The notes under the pieces are model-generated. The model made no database searches. It was not told the DNA's origin and saw nothing but the letters and a program-made list of their open reading frames with translations. 7,252 bases of DNA from Nitrosarchaeum sp. (GTDB lineage: Archaea > Thermoproteota > Nitrososphaeria > Nitrososphaerales > Nitrosopumilaceae). Below, in pieces: positions 1 through 5,602 of this stretch (position 1 is its first letter; each line of letters begins with the position of its first letter). The DNA lies in assembly GCA_016234975.1 (NCBI GenBank), contig JACRND010000013.1:1-7252 (forward strand), given 5' to 3'. The translations under genes were made by a program, and so were the position numbers.

Positions 1-586
1 AGGATTAGTATCTCAAGCTTTTGCTCATACAACAGTTGAGGTAGAGCCTTACAAAATTGAAGTAGGTTGGGGACTTGAACCGCCAGTTGTTGGAATTCGA
101 AATGATTTTGCATTTAAAATAACTGAACCTGGGGATGTCCCTGGTCAATACAAAGGAGTCTCAAATGTATTCAAAAGCATAGAAGTCACTGCATTATTTG
201 GTGGCGTTTCTAAAAAAATTGATATTAATTCGGATCCAAGAATAGGATACTATTTTTCACCTGTGATTCCAACAAAAACTGGAACCTATATCATGGATTT
301 GAAAGGAGAAATTAATGGAGTTCCGGTTGATATGCAGATTCCAGTTGAGGATGTAGGAAGTACTGCTATCTTGGACTTTCCTCAAAGTAGTGATTCCTCA
401 TCAGATCAAGATGTAACTGCACTCAAAAACGCAATTTCATCACTACAAAGAGAAGTTTCCTCTATGAAAGATGATTCAAAAATTAATGTTAATGATGGCA
501 CAGCATATGACTTTGCAATTTTTGGTATGTCTATTGCAGCTGCTGCAATAATCTTGGCAATAGTTGCTTTAATAAAAAGAAAATAG
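1..586 (+). CDS. Secreted, C-terminally anchored protein with mature N-terminal His (5' end missing)
   Basis: This reading frame is open from base 2, so the start lies outside the window; 194 codons are visible. The first residues, GLVSQAFA followed by HTTVEVEP, look like the end of a signal peptide with an AxA cleavage site, leaving histidine as the first mature residue. The body (visible residues 9 to about 120) is beta-rich, with GWGLEPPVVG and a TGTYIMDLKGEING strand typical of an Ig-like fold. A low-complexity Ser/Asp linker follows, then a short heptad-like stretch (VTALKNAISSLQREVSSM) that may be a coiled coil. One hydrophobic helix and a terminal KRK give an anchor with the tail inside. 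The protein should sit on the outer face of the membrane. An N-terminal His after cleavage recalls CopC-type copper binders, but I see no second copper ligand set, so function is unassigned. It converges on the cupredoxin gene with a 14-bp gap. Confidence 0.85.
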   Translation, partial: GLVSQAFAHTTVEVEPYKIEVGWGLEPPVVGIRNDFAFKITEPGDVPGQYKGVSNVFKSIEVTALFGGVSKKIDINSDPRIGYYFSPVIPTKTGTYIMDLKGEINGVPVDMQIPVEDVGSTAILDFPQSSDSSSDQDVTALKNAISSLQREVSSMKDDSKINVNDGTAYDFAIFGMSIAAAAIILAIVALIKRK

Positions 587-597
587 AAAAAAGTTAA
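571..597 (-). terminator. T-rich stretch past the cupredoxin gene
   Basis: Read on the minus strand, the bases just after the cupredoxin stop contain three T runs (CTTTTTT, ATTTTC, CTTTTTAT). Archaeal transcription ends at such T-rich tracts without a hairpin. The tract overlaps the last codons of the convergent gene, so the compact 14-bp gap forces the terminator into coding sequence. Assignment rests on composition only. Confidence 0.35.
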
Positions 598-600
598 TTC

Positions 601-1464
601 CTAAAATCTTGGAATTACTTTAGATTTTGCAGTAACGGCAACAATGCTTATGATTGAAACAGCTAGTATCATCATTGCAACTGTTCCAAATTCTGGAACA
701 ATGTTTGAGAATACTACTTTCTCACCAATAGGTCCTGTTTTTGGATCATCTACTCCATAACCTTGGAAGGTAACGGTGATCTCTACTGGATCTGATGAGC
801 TAAGTGGTGCTGTTTCATGTACGCCTTTTCCATCATGATGATGTGCACCAATATCATTTAGTACTACTTCACCATTTTGTGTTACCATAATGTCATGATT
901 GACATGTTCTGAATTGGCAAATTCAATTGCAATTTGCATTTTTTCTCCTGCAGTTGGTGCAGAAGTTGAAATTGAAACTTGTGTGCCATCAGATAACATT
1001 CCAGTTGCAGTTACACCTTCTGTTTGTGTAACTTCACCTGTGTGTTCACCTACTTGTTCTTCGGCTCCTGCTTCTTGTACTACAATTAATCCTGCCATCC
1101 ATGGATGAACCATACAAAAGAATGGGACTTCGCCTGCAGTTGTTGGTGTCCATTCATATGAACTTCCAGCAACTACTAAACCTGAATCAAATGCTCCAGA
1201 TGGACCATCAGTTGCAGTGCCTGCTGTGAATGTATGTGCAGCAGTATCTGTGTTAGAAAATATTACTTTTCCACCTACATCTACTGTTGCTTCTTTTGGA
1301 ATGAAACATCCTTCTGCAGTTTCTTCACATCCTGGTGTATTGGATCCTGATGCAGTACTAATTGTAACTTCGGTATGATCTGCAAATGCAGCTGGTGTTA
1401 TTGCAACTAATCCTGCTACAATGGCAAATAATACGAAGAGAGAGCTTATAGCTTTAGTCTTCAT
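601..1464 (-). CDS. Plastocyanin-like blue copper protein with His-rich Ig-like domain and PEFG-CTERM tail
   Basis: The 287-residue protein starts with a signal peptide (cleavage likely after AFA, residue 28). Residues 30-130 form a cupredoxin domain with a full type 1 copper site: His77 in AHTF, then Cys117, His120 and Met123 in FFCMVHPWM. Cys46 and Cys53 could form a disulfide. A second, Ig-like domain spans about 145-250 and holds His187, His190, a His208-210 run and His216. Residues 257-260 are PEFG, followed by a hydrophobic helix and a basic end (KSKVIPRF), the known thaumarchaeal PEFG-CTERM sorting signal thought to be handled by an archaeosortase. The protein is therefore expected outside the membrane, as a single-electron copper carrier. 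Ammonia-oxidising archaea use many such proteins in place of cytochrome c, so a role in respiratory electron transfer is likely, but the partner is not visible. The second domain could instead bind metal or serve as a spacer. Confidence 0.93.
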   Translation of the reverse strand: MKTKAISSLFVLFAIVAGLVAITPAAFADHTEVTISTASGSNTPGCEETAEGCFIPKEATVDVGGKVIFSNTDTAAHTFTAGTATDGPSGAFDSGLVVAGSSYEWTPTTAGEVPFFCMVHPWMAGLIVVQEAGAEEQVGEHTGEVTQTEGVTATGMLSDGTQVSISTSAPTAGEKMQIAIEFANSEHVNHDIMVTQNGEVVLNDIGAHHHDGKGVHETAPLSSSDPVEITVTFQGYGVDDPKTGPIGEKVVFSNIVPEFGTVAMMILAVSIISIVAVTAKSKVIPRF

Positions 1465-1485
1465 TGTTTCAGGTACTTATCCGCG

Positions 1486-1495
1486 TAAATAAAAA
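1486..1495 (-). promoter_or_regulatory. TATA-like box of the cupredoxin gene
   Basis: On the minus strand this reads TTTTTATTTA, centred about 27 nt before the ATG at 1464. No Shine-Dalgarno lies between them. That spacing places transcription start at or next to the ATG, as expected for a leaderless archaeal mRNA. The box is enclosed by a 6-bp inverted repeat, TCAGGT at 1469-1474 and ACCTGA at 1495-1500, which could be an operator. Confidence 0.55.
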
Positions 1496-1522
1496 CCTGA
1501 CTAGAAATTCTAATTGTAAACA

Positions 1523-2335
1523 CTATTTTCTTTTAAACTGGTATATTTTCAAAATTCCAAAAACAGGAATACCAACATACATTCCAATATTTAGTAAAAC
1601 TATAGAAATTCCATAACCTAACATTTCTTGATCCGAATCAATATTGACATGATTTAGTATAGATAGTGATGTCAGCATTGGTGTTAGTGTTATTTTAACA
1701 ACTTCTTTGAAAATCGGTTGTTCTCTTTCAAAGTCTGCAATTGTTGGTGAAAATGAATAATAAAATTGATTAAACGTTGTCATGAATGTCATTCCAGATT
1801 TTGTATTTAGAATTGTATTATCTCTTAATTCTCTGAGTTGTTGCACTTGGGGAGATAACTCTGAACCAAATGCTGCAGTAGCAATTAGACACCCACCACC
1901 ATTTTTCTTTTCAGTAGTTGGTGTAGGTTGTGCATAAGATTCTCCAACTATAACATCAAATGAAACCTTTTCTAAAGGAATTGGTTGAAATAATATTCCC
2001 TCAATTCCAAATTCTACAGAGTAAACTCCTTCATTAACAAATTCAACTGGGATTTTTACTGACCCTACCGAAGTAAGAGTCAATGGTATTGGTCCGAATA
2101 TGGCTTTTCCATCTTTTAAAACTGTAATTATATAATCAACATGCTCTTGAATTTTTTTAGTTTGAGGATTGATAAAATCAATTAAAAGTTTAGTTTGTTG
2201 TCCTGGAATGATTTTATCATATGATAATTTTACATCTAGCGTCCCTTTCTCCGTTGGTAGAATCTGTGAGTTTGTTTGAGCGAATGCAGGAATAATTAAT
2301 AATGGAATTAAGAGTAATGCGATTAGAAATTTCAC
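1523..2335 (-). CDS. Secreted Ig-like protein with CFI-box domain and C-terminal membrane segment
   Basis: I start the protein at the GTG at 2335 (270 residues), because it opens directly with a signal peptide (MKFLIALLLIPLLIIPAFA, then Q20) and lies about 27 nt from a TATA-like box. An in-frame TTG at 2380 would add 15 polar residues before the signal and is unlikely. Residues 32-130 form an Ig-like domain (YDKIIPGQ, EHVDYIITVLKDGKAIFG, NEGVYSVEFGIEG). After a Pro/Thr/Lys linker, GGGCLIATAAFGS (Cys149) begins a CFI-box domain; the family pattern continues through QVQQLRELRDNTIL and YYSFSPTIADF to about residue 202. CFI-box domains are small C-terminal units with one invariant cysteine, found on secreted bacterial and archaeal proteins; their role is not established, and lipid or thioester attachment through the Cys is only a guess. 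A hydrophobic helix (about 240-262) and KRK end the protein. It precedes the cupredoxin gene by 58 bp on the same strand, but that gene appears to have its own promoter. Confidence 0.85.
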   Translation of the reverse strand: MKFLIALLLIPLLIIPAFAQTNSQILPTEKGTLDVKLSYDKIIPGQQTKLLIDFINPQTKKIQEHVDYIITVLKDGKAIFGPIPLTLTSVGSVKIPVEFVNEGVYSVEFGIEGILFQPIPLEKVSFDVIVGESYAQPTPTTEKKNGGGCLIATAAFGSELSPQVQQLRELRDNTILNTKSGMTFMTTFNQFYYSFSPTIADFEREQPIFKEVVKITLTPMLTSLSILNHVNIDSDQEMLGYGISIVLLNIGMYVGIPVFGILKIYQFKRK

Positions 2336-2356
2336 ATGTTCTATTTCTACATCATG

Positions 2357-2366
2357 AATAAAAATT
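2357..2366 (-). promoter_or_regulatory. TATA-like box supporting the GTG start at 2335
   Basis: The minus strand reads AATTTTTATT, centred about 27 nt before the GTG at 2335. There is no purine-rich ribosome site between box and start. A TATA box here would put transcription start downstream of the alternative TTG at 2380, so the longer form could not be made from this promoter. Confidence 0.5.
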
Positions 2367-2432
2367 ACACGTTTATCCAATCTTCTTGATTTTTGAAAAT
2401 ATTTTATTAGATTACAAAAATACTTGTTAATT

Positions 2433-2451
2433 TTTAAATAATAAATTTAAA
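2433..2451. repeat. AT-only inverted repeat in the divergent spacer
   Basis: TTTAAAT at 2433-2439 and ATTTAAA at 2445-2451 are perfect 7-bp inverted arms around AATAA. Each arm resembles an archaeal TATA box on either strand. It lies between the divergent genes at 2335 (-) and 2514 (+), and would give leaders of roughly 70 and 40 nt. The rest of the spacer (2381-2513) is AT-rich with no gene or RNA that I can see. In DNA of this composition such palindromes arise easily. Confidence 0.4.
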
Positions 2452-2513
2452 ACAACTCATTTTTAATTTAATTCCTCTACAATAGTAATAGAGATTAATA
2501 ACCAAATCATATC

Positions 2514-3350
2514 TTGTATTATAACTTGAACCGTTTTTCTATTTACAATTATGTGATTCTAATTTTCATCATTAGCTTTCTTACTATCTCTCCAATTTAT
2601 CTAGATACAGTTTTTGCCGAAGATAAAGCAATTTCTGGTCATGACGATAAAGACATAACATATGTAGCAAAATTTGTATGCGGATCTATTATAGATAATA
2701 ATGGTCCATTACGACCAGGCCATTATAATACAGATATCAGCATTACCAACAAACAATTATCTAAAATTTCTTTCTTGTGGAATGTATCAGTAAATGATGG
2801 ACCAATATCTCATTCAACTTTAATGACACTAGATCATCAAAAATCAACAGGACTTGATTGTAGAGATATTAAAAAAGTGATAGGCTTAGAAAATGATACT
2901 TCTCAAGTGGGGGGATTTGTATTTGTTACAATTCCTCAAAATTATAATCCTGCCAATCCAAACACTGTAGTTCAGTATTCTTCAGATGACATAAATTTGT
3001 TAGACGTACAAGTCTTCTTCACTGCAAATGCACTAGATACATTACCACATGAAGTTGCTCTTGAAAAAATATCATTTTATATAATCAGTGATGAAACTGG
3101 CAAAATTCCAAAACACATGATGAAAACTACATTGGATGTTACACTGGAATCAAAACTAAATGTAATATCTGACACAGAAAGAAAAGTAAAGGAAATTTTA
3201 TCTTCAACATACAATATTTCTGAAAATGAATTTGATAAAATAGAGATTAGGATAAAAAATGTCTCCATAGGAGTAGGTTCTATGATAGATGATCATGCAA
3301 TTTCTCTAAGTATAGTCAAACCACAAGTCTATCCACAAAATAGACAATAA
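2514..3350 (+). CDS. Exported protein with YVAKFVCG / PGHYxTDI motif, function unknown
   Basis: The longest form has 278 residues and starts at TTG 2514. TTG 2526 (MNRFSIYN) and GTG 2553 are also possible; 2526 keeps an Arg ahead of the hydrophobic core and is an attractive choice. The signal core is at residues 13-30 and cleavage probably follows VFA (residue 35). The mature part begins with an acidic stretch, then YVAKFVCGSI and GPLRPGHYNTDI (residues 50-75). I recall this motif pair from secreted hypothetical proteins in archaea and some bacteria, without a function. Cys56 and Cys116 are the only cysteines and could form a disulfide outside the cell. The last 80 residues contain a charged, probably helical stretch (DTERKVKEILSSTYNISENEFDKI). 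No C-terminal anchor is visible, so it may be released or held by partners. The next gene starts 26 bp downstream on the same strand. Confidence 0.75.
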   Translation: MYYNLNRFSIYNYVILIFIISFLTISPIYLDTVFAEDKAISGHDDKDITYVAKFVCGSIIDNNGPLRPGHYNTDISITNKQLSKISFLWNVSVNDGPISHSTLMTLDHQKSTGLDCRDIKKVIGLENDTSQVGGFVFVTIPQNYNPANPNTVVQYSSDDINLLDVQVFFTANALDTLPHEVALEKISFYIISDETGKIPKHMMKTTLDVTLESKLNVISDTERKVKEILSSTYNISENEFDKIEIRIKNVSIGVGSMIDDHAISLSIVKPQVYPQNRQ

Positions 3351-3354
3351 GATA

Positions 3355-3363
3355 TTTTTAAAT
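3355..3363 (+). promoter_or_regulatory. TATA-like box before the 545-residue surface protein gene
   Basis: TTTTTAAAT lies in the 26-bp gap after the preceding stop. The usual archaeal spacing of 25-27 nt predicts transcription start near 3385, which is inside the codons that follow ATG 3377. If the box is real, translation would begin at the in-frame ATG at 3395 or 3401, giving MIMNYSKILAF or MNYSKILAF, both good signal-peptide starts. Co-transcription with the preceding gene is the alternative. Confidence 0.35.
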
Positions 3364-3376
3364 TGTTAAGTCATAT

Positions 3377-5014
3377 ATGTCAAAATCAGATAATATGATT
3401 ATGAATTATTCTAAAATTCTGGCTTTTTCTATATCTCTGTTGATACTTTCACAGATTCCTTCATATGTTTATGGCGATGGACTAACACAAGAAAATCTTC
3501 CTCCAGCGAGTGTAGGTAACAGAGATGCCAGCCTCTTTATTAAAATCAGTCCACCTATTCTCACCAAAAATACAGTTGGTGATAAATTTTTAGAATTACG
3601 TCTTTTTGATGCTAAAACAGGAGAAACAATTCAACATACATCATTTTTTGTGACAGTTGATAAAGACGGGAAACTTTTGATGAGAGATTTGTTTCATACA
3701 CATTCTGGTAATTTAACAATCAAAATCCAATCTGAAGATATCGATGTAAATGACGTTATTGTATATGGTGATGAAGAACCATTTCAAGGAGGATGGACTT
3801 CAACAAATGATCAAATCACTGTAAAGGCTCCGATTTTACTTGATGCAGGATTGTATCACTTTGAAATAGAGATTTTTGGGATAGATAATGACAGAATTAT
3901 ATTTATTCCGTCAGATGCTCCAAGATTTGATTCTTGGCTTAGTGTTGGAGATGTTTTTAATCAAGTAGTTTCCACTGGAGGTAAATCTTATGATTTGTCT
4001 GTTACATCATATTATGATAAAATAAATAATTTCAATTATGATCAAACCAAAAAATCAGTCTCATTTTCAATGCCATTTAACTGGGATACATCAAGGCTAG
4101 AAAAACAAAATGTTTTTGTTCATCAAGAAATTCATTTTCCAACTTCATTTAAAGAATTTTCACAAGCTGGAACATACAAAGCAACTGTAAATGGATTTCC
4201 TGTTACCGGAAGAATGTTAATTGCTGATCCATATTCAATGGATAATACGCTAATTCTTCACTTCCTGTTAAGCAAAGAAAATATTTTTGATATTGCAAAA
4301 ACTATCAAATCTGGAACAAAAACAATGGAATTTAGTCTATCTCCAGATACTGGATTGATACCAGAAAAAAATTCATTTGATGTTAAATTTGATAGTGGTG
4401 CGTTTGCTAGAGTACAATATGACTCTAAATTAATTTCAGGTGAAAAAATACCATTTGAGATAACTTTTTTTGATAAAGACAACAAGTTACTAAAGTGGGT
4501 CACATATGGTTACAGAATAGAAGATTCTTCAGGAACTACAATTTATGAATCAAAAAATACTAATCCTAATACACCTGGTATACTTTTGACGGAAGGTATT
4601 GACAAACCAGAATTTAATTTCAAATCTGTAGGTAAATACAAGATGACCTTGGCAATTTTTAGTCATGGATTAGATAATTTACAAACATTCTCTGGAATAT
4701 CCAATACCTCCTTTGATATAGGTTCAGGATCAGCAAGCAATCAAATTCCATCCTGGATTAAGAACAACGCCGGATGGTGGGCAGATGGTTCAATTGATGA
4801 TAACTCTTTTGTTCAAGGAATACAATATTTGATCAAAGAAGGAATAATGAAAATTCCACAGACTGCTCAAGGTTCAGGATCAGCAAGCAATCAAATTCCA
4901 TCCTGGATTAAGAACAACGCCGGATGGTGGGCAGATGGTTCAATTGATGATAACTCTTTTGTTCAAGGAATACAATATTTGATCAAAGAAGGAATAATGA
5001 AAATTGAGCAGTAA
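3377..5014 (+). CDS. Large secreted Ig-like surface protein with two identical C-terminal WIKNNAGWW modules
   Basis: The protein has 545 residues from ATG 3377; ATG 3395 or 3401 may be the true start. A signal core at 13-31 ends in SYVYG|DG. Residues 50-175 form an Ig-like unit (DASLFIKISPPILT, SFFVTVDKDGKLLMRDLFHTHSG, LDAGLYHFEIEIFGID), followed by APRFDSWLSVGDVF, a combination I recognise from secreted thaumarchaeal proteins. Residues 200-340 are a separate beta-rich region. Residues 347-432 are a second Ig-like unit (YDSKLISGEKIPFEITFFD to VGKYKMTLAIFSHG). The C-terminus carries two WIKNNAGWW modules, residues 457-493 and 507-543, each preceded by GSGSASNQ. His107 and His109 in FHTHSG could be metal or structural. 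There is no C-terminal anchor, so the modules are candidates for holding the protein to the S-layer or another surface part; that is inference. No enzyme motif is evident. Confidence 0.88.
   Translation: MSKSDNMIMNYSKILAFSISLLILSQIPSYVYGDGLTQENLPPASVGNRDASLFIKISPPILTKNTVGDKFLELRLFDAKTGETIQHTSFFVTVDKDGKLLMRDLFHTHSGNLTIKIQSEDIDVNDVIVYGDEEPFQGGWTSTNDQITVKAPILLDAGLYHFEIEIFGIDNDRIIFIPSDAPRFDSWLSVGDVFNQVVSTGGKSYDLSVTSYYDKINNFNYDQTKKSVSFSMPFNWDTSRLEKQNVFVHQEIHFPTSFKEFSQAGTYKATVNGFPVTGRMLIADPYSMDNTLILHFLLSKENIFDIAKTIKSGTKTMEFSLSPDTGLIPEKNSFDVKFDSGAFARVQYDSKLISGEKIPFEITFFDKDNKLLKWVTYGYRIEDSSGTTIYESKNTNPNTPGILLTEGIDKPEFNFKSVGKYKMTLAIFSHGLDNLQTFSGISNTSFDIGSGSASNQIPSWIKNNAGWWADGSIDDNSFVQGIQYLIKEGIMKIPQTAQGSGSASNQIPSWIKNNAGWWADGSIDDNSFVQGIQYLIKEGIMKIEQ
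4720..5005 (+). repeat. Perfect 136-bp tandem duplication, period 150 bp
   Basis: Bases 4720-4855 and 4870-5005 are identical, including all third codon positions, and are separated by 14 bp. The 150-bp period is exactly 50 codons, so the frame is kept. Each copy encodes a GSGSASNQ linker plus one 37-residue WIKNNAGWW module. Complete identity at silent sites means recent duplication, continuing homogenisation, or an assembly artefact. Confidence 0.95.
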
Positions 5015-5041
5015 TTTCAGTAATCTCTAAAGTGTGAAAAT

Positions 5042-5242
5042 ATGAAAGACATTAACGATATTCTTCCAAAAGTACCTAATATGAAATGGGGAGCTTTGAT
5101 GAACAAAGCACCAACTAATGAAAAAGTAGAAGAAATGAATAACATTTTTCCTCACAATGGAAAATGGCATACTGTCTTTGAAGAAAAAGATCAAGTAACT
5201 ATTGATGGCAAACAAATTTGGAAAAAAGAACCAAACAAATGA
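5042..5242 (+). CDS. Small soluble protein, unknown function
   Basis: This 66-residue protein starts at ATG 5042, 27 bp after the preceding stop. It has no signal peptide or membrane segment, so it should be cytoplasmic, unlike its neighbours. It is rich in Lys, Asn and Glu and has three tryptophans (17, 42, 60). The second half, with FPHNGKWHTVFEEKDQVTIDG and ending KQIWKKEPNK, looks like a real folded unit of short strands. I do not recognise the family. The AT-rich leader has no clear Shine-Dalgarno. Its 3' end overlaps in another frame the start of the WIK-module remnant that follows, which may mean the gene was set next to a broken neighbour by a deletion. A minus-strand frame over the same bases (5027-5215) is less protein-like. 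Confidence 0.6.
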   Translation: MKDINDILPKVPNMKWGALMNKAPTNEKVEEMNNIFPHNGKWHTVFEEKDQVTIDGKQIWKKEPNK

Positions 5243-5525
5243 ACTTAGTAGAAATTATAAAGAAAAACATAACACAGCAGAATTTACAATACCCGATGAT
5301 GTAACTGGAATCGTACATCTAAATTTCCAAAATCTTGGAGATAACGATCTTGCAAACACATCTATCCCAATTATAATTAATCACATAATACATGAAAATA
5401 ATGATATTTCAATACCTGAATGGATTAAAAACAATGGAAAATGGTGGTCAGATGGACAGATTGACGATAAAACTTTTGTTCATGGATTACAATATTTGAT
5501 ACAAAATAGAATTCTTCACGTCTAG
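5202..5525 (+). pseudogene. C-terminal remnant of a secreted WIK-module protein
   Basis: The frame is open for 107 codons from TTG 5202 (ATG at 5205), but its first 13 codons or so only shadow the 66-residue gene in another frame. Recognisable protein starts near 5271: an Ig-like strand region (TAEFTIPDDVTGIVHLNF, then ANTSIPIIIN) followed by one WIK module at 5412-5522 (IPEWIKNNGKWWSDGQIDD, then FVHGLQYLIQNRILHV). In intact relatives such as the genes on either side, these parts sit behind a signal peptide and several hundred residues. Here there is no signal peptide, no start of its own and no upstream domain. I read it as the surviving 3' end of a larger gene whose 5' part was lost, with the junction between about 5235 and 5270. 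A short functional form made by translational coupling (ATGA at 5239-5242) cannot be excluded, but that ATG is in the wrong frame. Confidence 0.5.
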
Positions 5526-5546
5526 TTTTAAGCATAAACCAGCCTG

Positions 5547-5563
5547 TTTAAATCTATAAAATA
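5547..5563 (+). promoter_or_regulatory. Candidate promoter of the 432-residue surface protein gene
   Basis: Two TATA-like boxes lie close together, TTTAAAT at 5547-5553 and TATAAAATA at 5555-5563. With archaeal spacing they predict transcription starts near 5577 or 5586, giving leaders of about 17-50 nt to TTG 5603 or ATG 5627. There is no Shine-Dalgarno ahead of either codon. The rest of 5526-5602 shows no gene or RNA. Confidence 0.45.
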
Positions 5564-5602
5564 CATAGTGTACTAAAACAAGAGAAATGATAGATTAGTT
5601 AA

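Noticed and set aside
899..1108. 69-codon plus-strand open frame
   Set aside because: It lies antisense inside the cupredoxin gene and is Cys/Pro/Ser-rich with no protein-like pattern; the minus-strand frame has a clear domain and copper site.
2336..2380. TTG start at 2380 for the CFI-box protein
   Set aside because: It adds 15 polar residues ahead of a signal peptide that begins cleanly at GTG 2335, and the TATA-like box lies inside the added stretch.
3077..3268. 63-codon minus-strand open frame
   Set aside because: Antisense to the exported YVAKFVCG protein; its hydrophobic composition is the expected mirror of Lys/Asp-rich AT codons.
4258..4503. 81-codon minus-strand open frame
   Set aside because: Antisense to the 545-residue surface protein, with no recognisable motif or promoter of its own.
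4720..5005. CRISPR-like or mobile-element repeat
   Set aside because: Two 136-bp copies in frame with a protein module, without short spacers, terminal inverted repeats or a transposase.
5027..5215. 62-codon minus-strand open frame rich in Phe and Ile
   Set aside because: Antisense to the 66-residue gene; the Phe richness is a shadow of Lys/Glu codons on the other strand.
5239..5304. 21-codon frame from an ATG overlapping the stop of the 66-residue gene (ATGA)
   Set aside because: It ends after 21 codons, is out of frame with the WIK remnant and encodes nothing recognisable; the overlap is probably chance.
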